Both the position numbers and the translations under genes were made by a program. The notes under the pieces were generated by a model. That model was not told where the DNA came from, did not search any database, and saw only the letters and a program-made list of their open reading frames with translations. Of a stretch of DNA of 64,000 nt, positions 16,797 to 24,211 are shown piece after piece; the first letter of the stretch is position 1; the number at the start of each line of letters is the position of its first letter. Origin of the DNA: Clostridium sp. UBA4548 (lineage in GTDB: Bacteria > Bacillota > Clostridia > Clostridiales > Clostridiaceae); NCBI RefSeq assembly GCF_002387895.1, contig NZ_DGLI01000048.1:24116-88115 (forward strand). The letters run 5' to 3'.

Positions 16797-18329
16797 ATGG
16801 AGAATCCCGGAAGTATTATTGTAAATTATCAAAAAAGAACGCTAAAATTTGTATTAATTATATACTCAATAAGTGCTTTATTAGCAGGAGGCTTATTTTC
16901 AGTGATGAAGTATTTTGGCTTATATAGCGAAATGAAATGGAGTCATCTTGGTGTACTTATTGGTTTAATTATAATTGAATTAGTAATTTTTAGAACTATG
17001 TATAAAAAAACCACAAAAGATGAGGAGCATTGGGAAAAGAATTTAAGTATACTTAAGAAAGTTATATTAGTAATCTCCTATGTTAATTATTTATATATTG
17101 CGCTATTAGTTCCTTCAAAGGAGCTATGGATAAGTGTTTTTTATTTCATAATTCTTGGGGCTATATTTTTAGATGTTAAGATGAATATAATGTCTATAAT
17201 CACAAGCATATTATGTCAGGTAGCAGTATTTTTCTTTAATCCTTTTGTGCTTCCAGATAAACAAGTATTTCTGAGGGAGTTAATTATTAGAATCGTAGAT
17301 ATCAGCCTTGTTTCTTTTGGAATTTTTATTTTCACCTTATTTGCTGCTAGATTACTCAAGGAAGTTGAGGCCAATGAAAAGAGTCTTAATGAAAAAAATA
17401 ATAGTATATCCATATTATTTGGAAAAATATCAGAGTTTGCAGATGTGATGCGTAATTCCAGTGAAACTTTGTCAACTATTATTGAAGAAGAAAATAGTTC
17501 TATGCAAGAAATTGCTAGTACAAGCCAATCGATTAGTGCGGACGCTAACGAAATGTTAAATAAATCCTATAAAAGTAAAGAAATATTAGAAACCTTACTA
17601 GACATAAATAAGACAGTATCTTTAAAGATAAAAGATACTGAAACTGTATATGAAGAGTTAATGGAGGTTTCTAATTATAATGAAAAATCTTTAAATGATG
17701 TTTTAGGAATTATGGACGGAGCAATGAAAAGCATAAAAACAACTTCTGAAGCAACTAAAATTCTGAAGGAAAAATCAAGGCAGATGGATGAAATTTTAAC
17801 TATGATAAGTAGTATTTCTGATCAAACCAATCTTTTAGCCTTAAATGCTAGCATTGAAGCGGCAAGAGCGGGAGAGGCAGGAAGAGGCTTTTCAGTAGTA
17901 GCAGAAGAGGTTAGAAAACTTGCTGAGAATAGCAAGAAGTCTTTAAATGATGTAGACATTATTGTTAAGGAATTTAAAGAGAAAACTCTACAGGTGGAAA
18001 CGCTGATGGAAGATAATAATGAAAAAATAGAATTTGGAAATAAAATTTTAAGTGAAACCGTTTCAAAGGTAATAAACATGATAAATAAGCAAAAGTTATC
18101 AGGTGAAAACATCAGAGAAGTTAACGAACTAATGAATAACTTACTAGAGGAAACAGGAAACGTTGTTGTATTTAATTCTAACATAGTTGAAACTACAGAA
18201 AATACATTAAGTGGATTTGAAATTGTAGCAGACTCTGTTAGTAAGAGTGCTGAAGCCAGTGAAGAAATTGCTAGCAGTTCTGAAAAGTTAAAGCTTACTG
18301 CTATTGAAATGAATGAATTGGTAAGATAA
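16797..18329 (+). CDS. Methyl-accepting chemotaxis protein with polytopic membrane sensor
   Basis: A 510-residue receptor. The first 190 residues are hydrophobic, with about six membrane segments and no periplasmic sensor domain or HAMP. A coiled-coil signalling domain follows, with the conserved hairpin tip (SDQTNLLALNASIEAARAGE, then GRGFSVVAEEVRKLAE) near residues 340-380. It should talk to CheA/CheW. The SD is AAGGAG (16783-16788). It may be cotranscribed with the FabH-like gene and so come under the c-di-GMP riboswitch, linking second-messenger level to taxis. Confidence 0.88.
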   Translation: MENPGSIIVNYQKRTLKFVLIIYSISALLAGGLFSVMKYFGLYSEMKWSHLGVLIGLIIIELVIFRTMYKKTTKDEEHWEKNLSILKKVILVISYVNYLYIALLVPSKELWISVFYFIILGAIFLDVKMNIMSIITSILCQVAVFFFNPFVLPDKQVFLRELIIRIVDISLVSFGIFIFTLFAARLLKEVEANEKSLNEKNNSISILFGKISEFADVMRNSSETLSTIIEEENSSMQEIASTSQSISADANEMLNKSYKSKEILETLLDINKTVSLKIKDTETVYEELMEVSNYNEKSLNDVLGIMDGAMKSIKTTSEATKILKEKSRQMDEILTMISSISDQTNLLALNASIEAARAGEAGRGFSVVAEEVRKLAENSKKSLNDVDIIVKEFKEKTLQVETLMEDNNEKIEFGNKILSETVSKVINMINKQKLSGENIREVNELMNNLLEETGNVVVFNSNIVETTENTLSGFEIVADSVSKSAEASEEIASSSEKLKLTAIEMNELVR

Positions 18330-18417
18330 GTAATAATACAAGTTTTATAAAAAGCTTATATGAAAAATCCTATTAAAGTTGAATTAGAAATTGTTTTATA
18401 TAAGTTTTAATATGACT

Positions 18418-18466
18418 AAAGCCCTTCTTGGCATAGATTAGAATGCCTAAGAAGGGCTTTAAAGTT
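18418..18466. terminator. Strong bidirectional terminator
   Basis: AAAGCCCTTCTTGGCAT and ATGCCTAAGAAGGGCTTT form a stem of about 17 bp with one mismatch, A-rich in front and TTTAAAGTTTT behind. It separates the chemoreceptor from sstT on the opposite strand. Confidence 0.88.
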
Positions 18467-18598
18467 TTGATAAATATATAGTTTATTTTAGGAAGCAATG
18501 ACTGTTAAACTGTTTACTTATTTAGTATTATAACAAGTATCTATTTGAATATTAATTAGTTTATGAGGCTATTTTTTGTAAAATTATTTAATTATTTA

Positions 18599-19837
18599 TT
18601 ATGCAGCTTTTTTGATTTTAATTTCTTTTCCTTCTTTTTTCCATTTTGAGAACTCAGCAGCTGCTGTAAAGAGTGCATCGGTAGATGAGTTTAATGCAGT
18701 TTCAGCTGAGTCTTGAATAACACCTACTATAAAGCCTACACCAACTACCTGCATTGCAACATCTCCAGGGATTCCAAACAAGCTACATGCAAGAGGAATA
18801 AGTAGTAGTGAACCTCCAGCAACTCCAGATGCACCACAGGCACTTACAGCAGATAGTACACTAAGAATTATCGCTGTTCCAAGATCTACATCAATTCCTA
18901 AAGTGTTAACGGCTGCAAGAGTTAATACAGAAATTGTAATAGATGCACCAGCCATGTTGATAGTAGCTCCTAGTGGAATTGATACTGAGTAAGTATCTTT
19001 ATCTAAACCTAAATCTTCACATAAGCTCATGTTTACAGGAATGTTTGCAGCTGAGCTACGTGTAAAGAAAGCTGTAATGCCACTTTCTCTTAAGCATTTA
19101 AACACAAGTGGATATGGATTTTGACGAATACATACATATACCATGATTGGATTTACTACTAGAGCTACAAATATCATACATCCAAGCAGAAGTACAAGTA
19201 ACTTTCCGTAGCTAAGTAGGGATGCAATTCCACTTGTAACAATGGTATCAATTACTAAGCCCATGATTCCAAGTGGTGCAAAGTTTATAACCCATATAAC
19301 TATTTGAGATAAGGCATCTGAAATATTATTAACCAATGTTTTTGTTGAATCAGCAGCATTTTTTAAAGCAAAGCCTAAAAGTACAGCCCATGAAAGAATA
19401 CCAATATAGTTAGCATTAAATAGTGCTTTTATTGGATTATCAACTAGATTTAAAAGTAAGGCTTTAAGAACATCTACTACACCACCAGGAGGAGTAACGT
19501 TTTCAACTCCAGCGGCAAGGGTCAAATTAACTGGGAACATAAAGCTTGCTACAACAGCTGCAGCTCCTGCTAAAAAAGTTCCTAAAAGATAAAGTATAAT
19601 AACGGTTTTCATATTCGTTTCATGACCAGACTTGTGTTGGGAGATAGCACCAGTTACTATGAATAATACTAGAGCAGGGGCAACGGCTTTTAAAGCACCT
19701 ACAAATAAAGAACCAAAAATAGTAATAGGTTTCGCTACACTTGGAGCAGTTACAGCTAAGATAATACCAATAACCAAACCTACAATAATTCTTTTTACTA
19801 GACTCAGTCGATTCCATGCATTCATTAAGTTTTTCAT
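18599..19837 (-). CDS. sstT: Serine/threonine:sodium symporter SstT
   Basis: A 412-residue dicarboxylate/amino acid:cation symporter family protein. The overall length, the N-terminal SLVKRIIVGLVIGIILA, the SSAANIPVNMSLCEDLGLDK loop and the SIPLGATINMAGA substrate/cation-binding segment fit SstT closely. It imports L-serine and L-threonine with Na+. The SD (AGGAGG) precedes ATG 19837. Monocistronic, bounded by terminators on both sides. Confidence 0.9.
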   Translation of the reverse strand: MKNLMNAWNRLSLVKRIIVGLVIGIILAVTAPSVAKPITIFGSLFVGALKAVAPALVLFIVTGAISQHKSGHETNMKTVIILYLLGTFLAGAAAVVASFMFPVNLTLAAGVENVTPPGGVVDVLKALLLNLVDNPIKALFNANYIGILSWAVLLGFALKNAADSTKTLVNNISDALSQIVIWVINFAPLGIMGLVIDTIVTSGIASLLSYGKLLVLLLGCMIFVALVVNPIMVYVCIRQNPYPLVFKCLRESGITAFFTRSSAANIPVNMSLCEDLGLDKDTYSVSIPLGATINMAGASITISVLTLAAVNTLGIDVDLGTAIILSVLSAVSACGASGVAGGSLLLIPLACSLFGIPGDVAMQVVGVGFIVGVIQDSAETALNSSTDALFTAAAEFSKWKKEGKEIKIKKAA

Positions 19838-20297
19838 AAAGTTCCTCCTAATTATTATAATTTTGAAAAAATTGCATTTTTACACATATTATGAAACGTG
19901 AATTATAATTGGGGAGTTTGTCCCAAATAAAGAATATAAATGCATTTATGAAGTATTTGTGAACTTATTCTAACACGGATTTAATAAAAAGTGAAGTAAA
20001 ATTTAAAATTATCTGAAAGTAATTTATGGTAAATATGAAAAGGATATCATATTAATTAACAAAAAGTCGAAATGTGACAATTTATATCATGAAAGTCATT
20101 TTTTTATTTGAGACAAAAATATAACAAAATAAAATATTATTTTGAAGCTTAAATGTTAAATTATGTTGAACATCTATTAGTGGTTTTAAAAGAAAGTATG
20201 GTAGTATCAAAATAAAACCTTAGAAATTTTAAAATTCATTTTGAACTTTTGTATGTAGACACCTTTTGCTAATTATTTTAGGCTTATAAACCGAATT
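19838..20297. other. Gene-free interval upstream of sstT
   Basis: Contains a TATAAT on the minus strand (complement of about 19911-19916) next to a GGGA-CAAAC-TCCC inverted repeat, which may be the sstT promoter region. The rest, to about 20297, is very AT-rich with no ORF or stem worth calling. Confidence 0.4.
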
Positions 20298-20343
20298 TTA
20301 TGCAATAAAAAAAGTATGCCAATGCATACTTTTTTATTGCATA
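20298..20343. terminator. Perfect long-stem terminator
   Basis: TATGCAATAAAAAAGTATGC-type arms form a near-perfect 19-bp stem around CAAT, with A- and T-tracts built into the arms so it works on either strand. It lies just beyond the 3' end of the minus-strand gene 20354-20776. Confidence 0.88.
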
Positions 20344-20353
20344 ATCTTTTATT

Positions 20354-20776
20354 TTAAGTTTTAAATTTAAATTCTTTTAAACAGGCCTTACAGGTAACAG
20401 TAATTTTCCCTTTGCCTCTTGGCAATCTAAGTTTTTGTTTACAATAAGGACATTTAGTTATTTTAAATTGACGTCTTTGATTTATTTTATATCTAAGCTT
20501 ATTAATAAAGGGAGTAACTGCACTAAAATTTAATGGAGCTATATAATAAGGGATTTTTATACCTATTTTATTGAAGATTCTATTAGCATAATTATAGAAT
20601 GTATCATATTCCTTCTGTCGCTTATAAGTATTCTTGGAGAATACTCTATATGCTGAGTATATAAAAAGGAATAAACTTAATGGGGTAGTTCTTTGCCAAA
20701 GACTAAAAAGAAAGCTTAAAAGAAATAAAAATATAGAAAGCAAATCAAAACCATAATATTTTCGATTATAATTCAT
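20354..20776 (-). CDS. Small membrane protein with C-terminal zinc ribbon
   Basis: A 140-residue protein. Two hydrophobic segments (about 11-27 and 32-46) are followed by a basic linker and a four-cysteine ribbon (Cys109, Cys112, Cys129, Cys132: CPYC...CKAC) near the C-terminus. Such proteins occur widely in clostridia without an assigned role; Zn binding and membrane anchoring are what can be seen. The start is ATG 20776, preceded by an AGGAG SD (TTAGGAGTGATTAA on the minus strand). Confidence 0.65.
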   Translation of the reverse strand: MNYNRKYYGFDLLSIFLFLLSFLFSLWQRTTPLSLFLFIYSAYRVFSKNTYKRQKEYDTFYNYANRIFNKIGIKIPYYIAPLNFSAVTPFINKLRYKINQRRQFKITKCPYCKQKLRLPRGKGKITVTCKACLKEFKFKT

Positions 20777-21228
20777 TTAATCACTCCTAATATTGAAGTT
20801 TAATTGATACAATTATAGCTTAAAAATTTATTATATACAATGGACAGAACTTGAGGAATAAGAATAACATTTAATACTAATGTAGTTAAATTTCAAGGTC
20901 CAACCATAGAAAAATAAATTACCCATTGATATTAATATTTCACAAGTAAATCATAAAACCGTAAGGTTTATTAAGTGACTAATGTGTTGAAATAATTGAA
21001 ATTAGACAAAAGGAAATAAAATCTTCATAACTAATGTATAAGTAAGAAAAATTTCATAACTAAAGCATAAATATAATAATTAAGATATAAATTTACTTAT
21101 AATATAATAAAATTATTGACCACTAAATCAGATAAGAGGTATCATAATAAGTAACAACTATATATTAAAACTAAGTTGTAATTATATAAAGCTTTAAGGG
21201 GTAAGGGAGCTTGAATAAGGGGACTAAT
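20777..21228. other. AT-rich interval with a promoter-like block before the HD gene
   Basis: ACTTATAATATAATA (TATAAT at 21098-21103) is identical to the -10 region of the recurring promoter block seen at 37602, 42130, 47416 and 52596, though the -35 half is poorly conserved here. Nothing else is recognised. Confidence 0.4.
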
Positions 21229-21924
21229 ATGGAAGAAACTATTTTAGAAGAAGGTAAGAAATTCCTTGTTTCTTACTTAAGAGGTAGGATAATAAACTAT
21301 GAAACTATTCATCCTTGGCGTAATACTTGGGAATTTGTTGTGTTACATTCACTAAGAGTGGAAGAATATGTTAAAAAACTTTTAAATAGAGAAAATCATC
21401 AGTTATCTTATGAGGAAGTTTTACTTACAAGATTAGCTACCATATTACATGATGTAGGTAGAATACATATAAGAGAAAACCATGCTACACTAGGAAAAGA
21501 TATTGTTGAGCAATGGTTAGGTGAAAATAAAGACATAGCTAATGAGGTACATAATATAAATAGATTACTATATTTAATTGAAAAACATTCTGATAAAGAA
21601 ACAGAAGATGATGATTATTGTTTAAAAATCTTACAGGATGCGGATATTTTAGATGAGATAGGGGCTATGTCTATATTCATGGCTTCAAACTGGATTGATA
21701 AAAATAATCCCTATTTTTTCAGATTGCTTTCGGATAGAGTTCAGGGTTTTGAAGTAAATTTTTGTAATGAAGGATTTAAATTGTTAAAAACAGTAGCAGC
21801 TAAGAAAATTATGGATGAGAAGAAAAGCTTCATAACTGATTTTAGTAAAGGACTAAAAGAAGAAATATATGGTACAGAGATTTTTGGGGAAGTTACTATA
21901 GAAGAGTATTTTGGGGATTATTAA
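21229..21924 (+). CDS. HD-domain phosphohydrolase-like protein
   Basis: A 231-residue protein from ATG 21229 (AAGGGG SD at 21217-21222; the TTG at 21211 is too early). The metal ligands of the HD superfamily are visible: His40 in VLHSLRV, His74-Asp75 in TILHDVGR, a His in IEKHSDKE and Asp in LQDADILDEIG. It belongs to the group of metal-dependent HD hydrolases with unknown nucleotide or phosphate substrate. It lies 115 nt upstream of the RRNPP regulator in the same direction; cotranscription is possible but unproven. Confidence 0.8.
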   Translation: MEETILEEGKKFLVSYLRGRIINYETIHPWRNTWEFVVLHSLRVEEYVKKLLNRENHQLSYEEVLLTRLATILHDVGRIHIRENHATLGKDIVEQWLGENKDIANEVHNINRLLYLIEKHSDKETEDDDYCLKILQDADILDEIGAMSIFMASNWIDKNNPYFFRLLSDRVQGFEVNFCNEGFKLLKTVAAKKIMDEKKSFITDFSKGLKEEIYGTEIFGEVTIEEYFGDY

Positions 21925-22039
21925 GAATTTTTATGTGTAGATATGTTAATTTTGTGAATAATGAACTATAATGTAAATATAATGCAAAACAAATAAAGAC
22001 CTTTAAGCAAATTAAATACACCATAAAGGGATGATGTGA

Positions 22040-23326
22040 ATGGAGTTTCTAACACCTGGCCAAAGGTTAAAAAAAATTAGAAAAGAATTAAACATGACTC
22101 AAAATGATTTTACAGATGATACAATGACTAGAAGTTATTTTGGCATGATAGAAGTTGGAAAAAGAAACTTAAATAAGAATACTGCAAAGTTAATTATGGA
22201 AAAATTAAGATCAAAAGCAAAAGAACTTAATATTGAGATGAACATAGATGAAAACGATTTACTTATGTCAAGAGAAGAAGAAGCAGTAATTTACTGTAAG
22301 AGCAAAATGGAAAACAACCCAACTGAAGAAGATGTTAATTCTGTTATTGAAATTGGTTCGAAATATGGACTAAAAGAAGAAGAAGCCAATGCTTATAAGG
22401 TGCTTGGGGATATAAAATATGAAAGCTATCAGTTTTTAGATGCTTTTATAGCCTACAGTAATTCTTTAGAAATTTATAAGGAAATAAAAAACATAGATAA
22501 ACAATGCTACTTAAATAATAGATTGGGTATGTGTAAATTAAGAGAATTAGACTATGTTGAGGCTCTTTTGTATTTTAATAGAGCCAATCATTATGCTGTT
22601 GAGTTTAAGGATAAAGTTGTTGAAATAAACTCTATATTTAATATAGCTCTTACTTATAAGAAAATGGGGAAAATAGAAGAAGCACTTAAATATATTGATA
22701 TATATATATCTAAAATAAGTGATTTTAGTGATTACAGTGAAAGATGTCCTCAGGTTAATATTTTAAAAGCCAATTGTTTAAATGAAAAGGGATATATTGA
22801 GGAGTCCATATTAGTGCTAACAGAAACCCTGAACAACTTTACAAATTTAAAAGAAGAGATTAAAGGAACTATTTATAATAACTTAGGCAGTTTTTACTTA
22901 GATCTCGGTGATTATGATAGCAGTCTTATTGCTTTTAATAAGTCAGAAAGCATAAGAGTTGAGCATGATGAAGCATTATTGTCTCATACAATAATTAATA
23001 AGGCTGAATTATACATTGAAAAGGAGCTTTATACAGAGGCAACCTTACTGCTCAAAATGGGCTGCGATATTGCTAAAAAGTATAATGAGAATTATTATTT
23101 AATTGAAGGATATTACCTATTAATTGATGTTTATAAAAAATTATGTAAACTTGAAGAGGCAGAAGAACTATATCATAAAATCATAGAAATAGCTGATACA
23201 AAGTATAATTCTTCCCAGCTACTTAAAGCATATTTAAAACTGATAGAACTATATATTAACCAAAACAAGTTAAAAGAAGCTGGTGATATTATAAAAGTGT
23301 CACAAAAAATAGGTGGAAATTGGTGA
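22040..23326 (+). CDS. RRNPP-type peptide-responsive regulator (HTH + TPR)
   Basis: A 428-residue protein. Residues 1-65 are an XRE helix-turn-helix with the clostridial RRNPP look (LTPGQRLKKIRKELNMTQ, RSYFGMIEVGKRNLN, TAKLIMEKL). Residues about 95-425 are helical TPR repeats (for example EEALKYIDIYI, YNNLGSFYLDLGDYDSSLIAFNKSE). NprR, PlcR and Rap proteins of Bacillus share this plan, and NprR has about 423 residues. Such regulators bind re-imported peptides in the TPR domain and switch DNA binding. A 45-codon signal-peptide gene follows after 48 nt and a secreted M4 protease lies beyond it, the same order as nprR-nprX-nprA. SD AAGGGATG. Confidence 0.88.
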   Translation: MEFLTPGQRLKKIRKELNMTQNDFTDDTMTRSYFGMIEVGKRNLNKNTAKLIMEKLRSKAKELNIEMNIDENDLLMSREEEAVIYCKSKMENNPTEEDVNSVIEIGSKYGLKEEEANAYKVLGDIKYESYQFLDAFIAYSNSLEIYKEIKNIDKQCYLNNRLGMCKLRELDYVEALLYFNRANHYAVEFKDKVVEINSIFNIALTYKKMGKIEEALKYIDIYISKISDFSDYSERCPQVNILKANCLNEKGYIEESILVLTETLNNFTNLKEEIKGTIYNNLGSFYLDLGDYDSSLIAFNKSESIRVEHDEALLSHTIINKAELYIEKELYTEATLLLKMGCDIAKKYNENYYLIEGYYLLIDVYKKLCKLEEAEELYHKIIEIADTKYNSSQLLKAYLKLIELYINQNKLKEAGDIIKVSQKIGGNW

Positions 23327-23374
23327 TAAGTTATTGTATAATAAAATCATAATGAATAATGGGGGGGATATATT

Positions 23375-23512
23375 ATGAAAAAAATGAAAAAGTTAGTAGC
23401 AGGTACTCTAGTAGCGTTACTTCTTTCTGCTGGTTTTAATATTATGAATATTCATGGACCTTCAGATGATCCAAATCCTATAGGCAATAGTAATATTATT
23501 CATTTAGGGTAA
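23375..23512 (+). CDS. Secreted pro-peptide, candidate quorum-sensing signal
   Basis: A 45-residue ORF with a strong SD (GGGGGG at 23361-23366). It starts MKKMKKLVAGTLVALLL, a lysine-rich N-terminus plus hydrophobic core typical of Sec export, then a short polar tail ending PIGNSNIIHLG. Position (48 nt after an RRNPP regulator), size and export signal match Phr/NprX/PapR-type precursors, whose last 5-8 or internal residues are cut out, re-imported by Opp and bound by the regulator. The mature peptide probably lies in the C-terminal 20 residues; exact ends cannot be read. Confidence 0.8.
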   Translation: MKKMKKLVAGTLVALLLSAGFNIMNIHGPSDDPNPIGNSNIIHLG

Positions 23513-23542
23513 TAATAAATAGGCATCTATAAACAAAAGAGG

Positions 23543-23570
23543 AAATGTATATACTATAGTATATACATTT
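23543..23570. promoter_or_regulatory. Perfect 28-bp palindrome behind the signal-peptide gene
   Basis: AAATGTATATACTA and its exact complement meet without a spacer. Downstream it reads ATGTTTTATAA, only partly T-rich. It could be a terminator of the regulator/peptide transcript or a dyad operator. Position alone does not decide. Confidence 0.5.
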
Positions 23571-23677
23571 ATGTTTTATAAGGAATTTATTATGACTCTA
23601 TTTAGTTATGCTCAAGCAATAGTAATGCATTACTTAAGTAAAAAAATTCCTTTAATAATAATTTTAAGAATTTATGG

Positions 23678-23714
23678 AACAGCCCATATAGAAATATGTG
23701 GGCTGTTTTTTTGT
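23678..23714 (+). terminator. Rho-independent terminator
   Basis: AACAGCCCATAT and ATATGTGGGCTGTT pair around AGAA with a two-base bulge, followed by seven Ts. It insulates the regulator/peptide unit from the protease gene. Confidence 0.85.
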
Positions 23715-23995
23715 TTCCCTATTTTAGTACTTTGTTCTATTAAAAGGTTACTTAATCAATAAAGTAGTTTTTAAACTAACTATCTATTAAATGTATTAAC
23801 AAACTAGAAAACTATAAAGAATCTAAAATGTAAAAAAATCAATAAAAAATTAGCAACAAAAATATTTTAAAAAAGTGTTGCCAAGGGGGTGCTTTATATG
23901 TATAATAAATACAAGAAGTTAATAATTTGGAAACAAATTCAGATTATTATTCAGATAAAATTAATATTTGCATGATAAATTTGAAGTAAATTTAT

Positions 23996-24018
23996 TATGT
24001 AAGTAATCAAGTTACATA
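23996..24018. promoter_or_regulatory. Inverted repeat upstream of the protease, candidate operator
   Basis: TATGTAA-N9-TTACATA, a perfect 7-bp inverted repeat 194 bp before the protease ATG. Its right arm TTACAT is followed after 15 nt by TAATAA, so it may overlap a promoter. RRNPP regulators bind such dyads. The whole 23763-24211 leader is otherwise AT-rich, with an AAAGGAGGG SD-like run at 24048-24056 lacking a usable ORF. Confidence 0.4.
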
Positions 24019-24211
24019 AATTTTAACATAAATAATAAATAAACAAGAAAGGAGGGAGTGTAGGAGTTAAGATTAGGCAAATCAAGAATTGGGGAGTTTT
24101 ATGACATGCCTTTTATTTAACTTTTACAAGATTTGGCGTTTAGCTTTTAACTTAGAATGGAGTGCTTTAAAGAGTACAAATCCAATTATAATTAAAAAGG
24201 GGGAAACTTTA

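Noticed and set aside
23571..23762. 63-codon plus-strand ORF behind the signal-peptide gene
   Set aside because: It spans the strong terminator at 23678-23714, starts inside the palindrome's right flank and has no ribosome binding site.
23898..23975. 25-codon ORF starting MYNKYKKLIIW after AGGGGGTG
   Set aside because: The SD is fair, but the product is a low-complexity Ile/Lys/Gln string of AT-rich DNA without an export signal. It is less convincing than the 23375 peptide and not called.
24089..24211. N-terminal extension of the protease from TTG 24089
   Set aside because: The signal peptide begins at ATG 24212 with its own GGGGG ribosome site. The extension would place 41 residues before the signal peptide.
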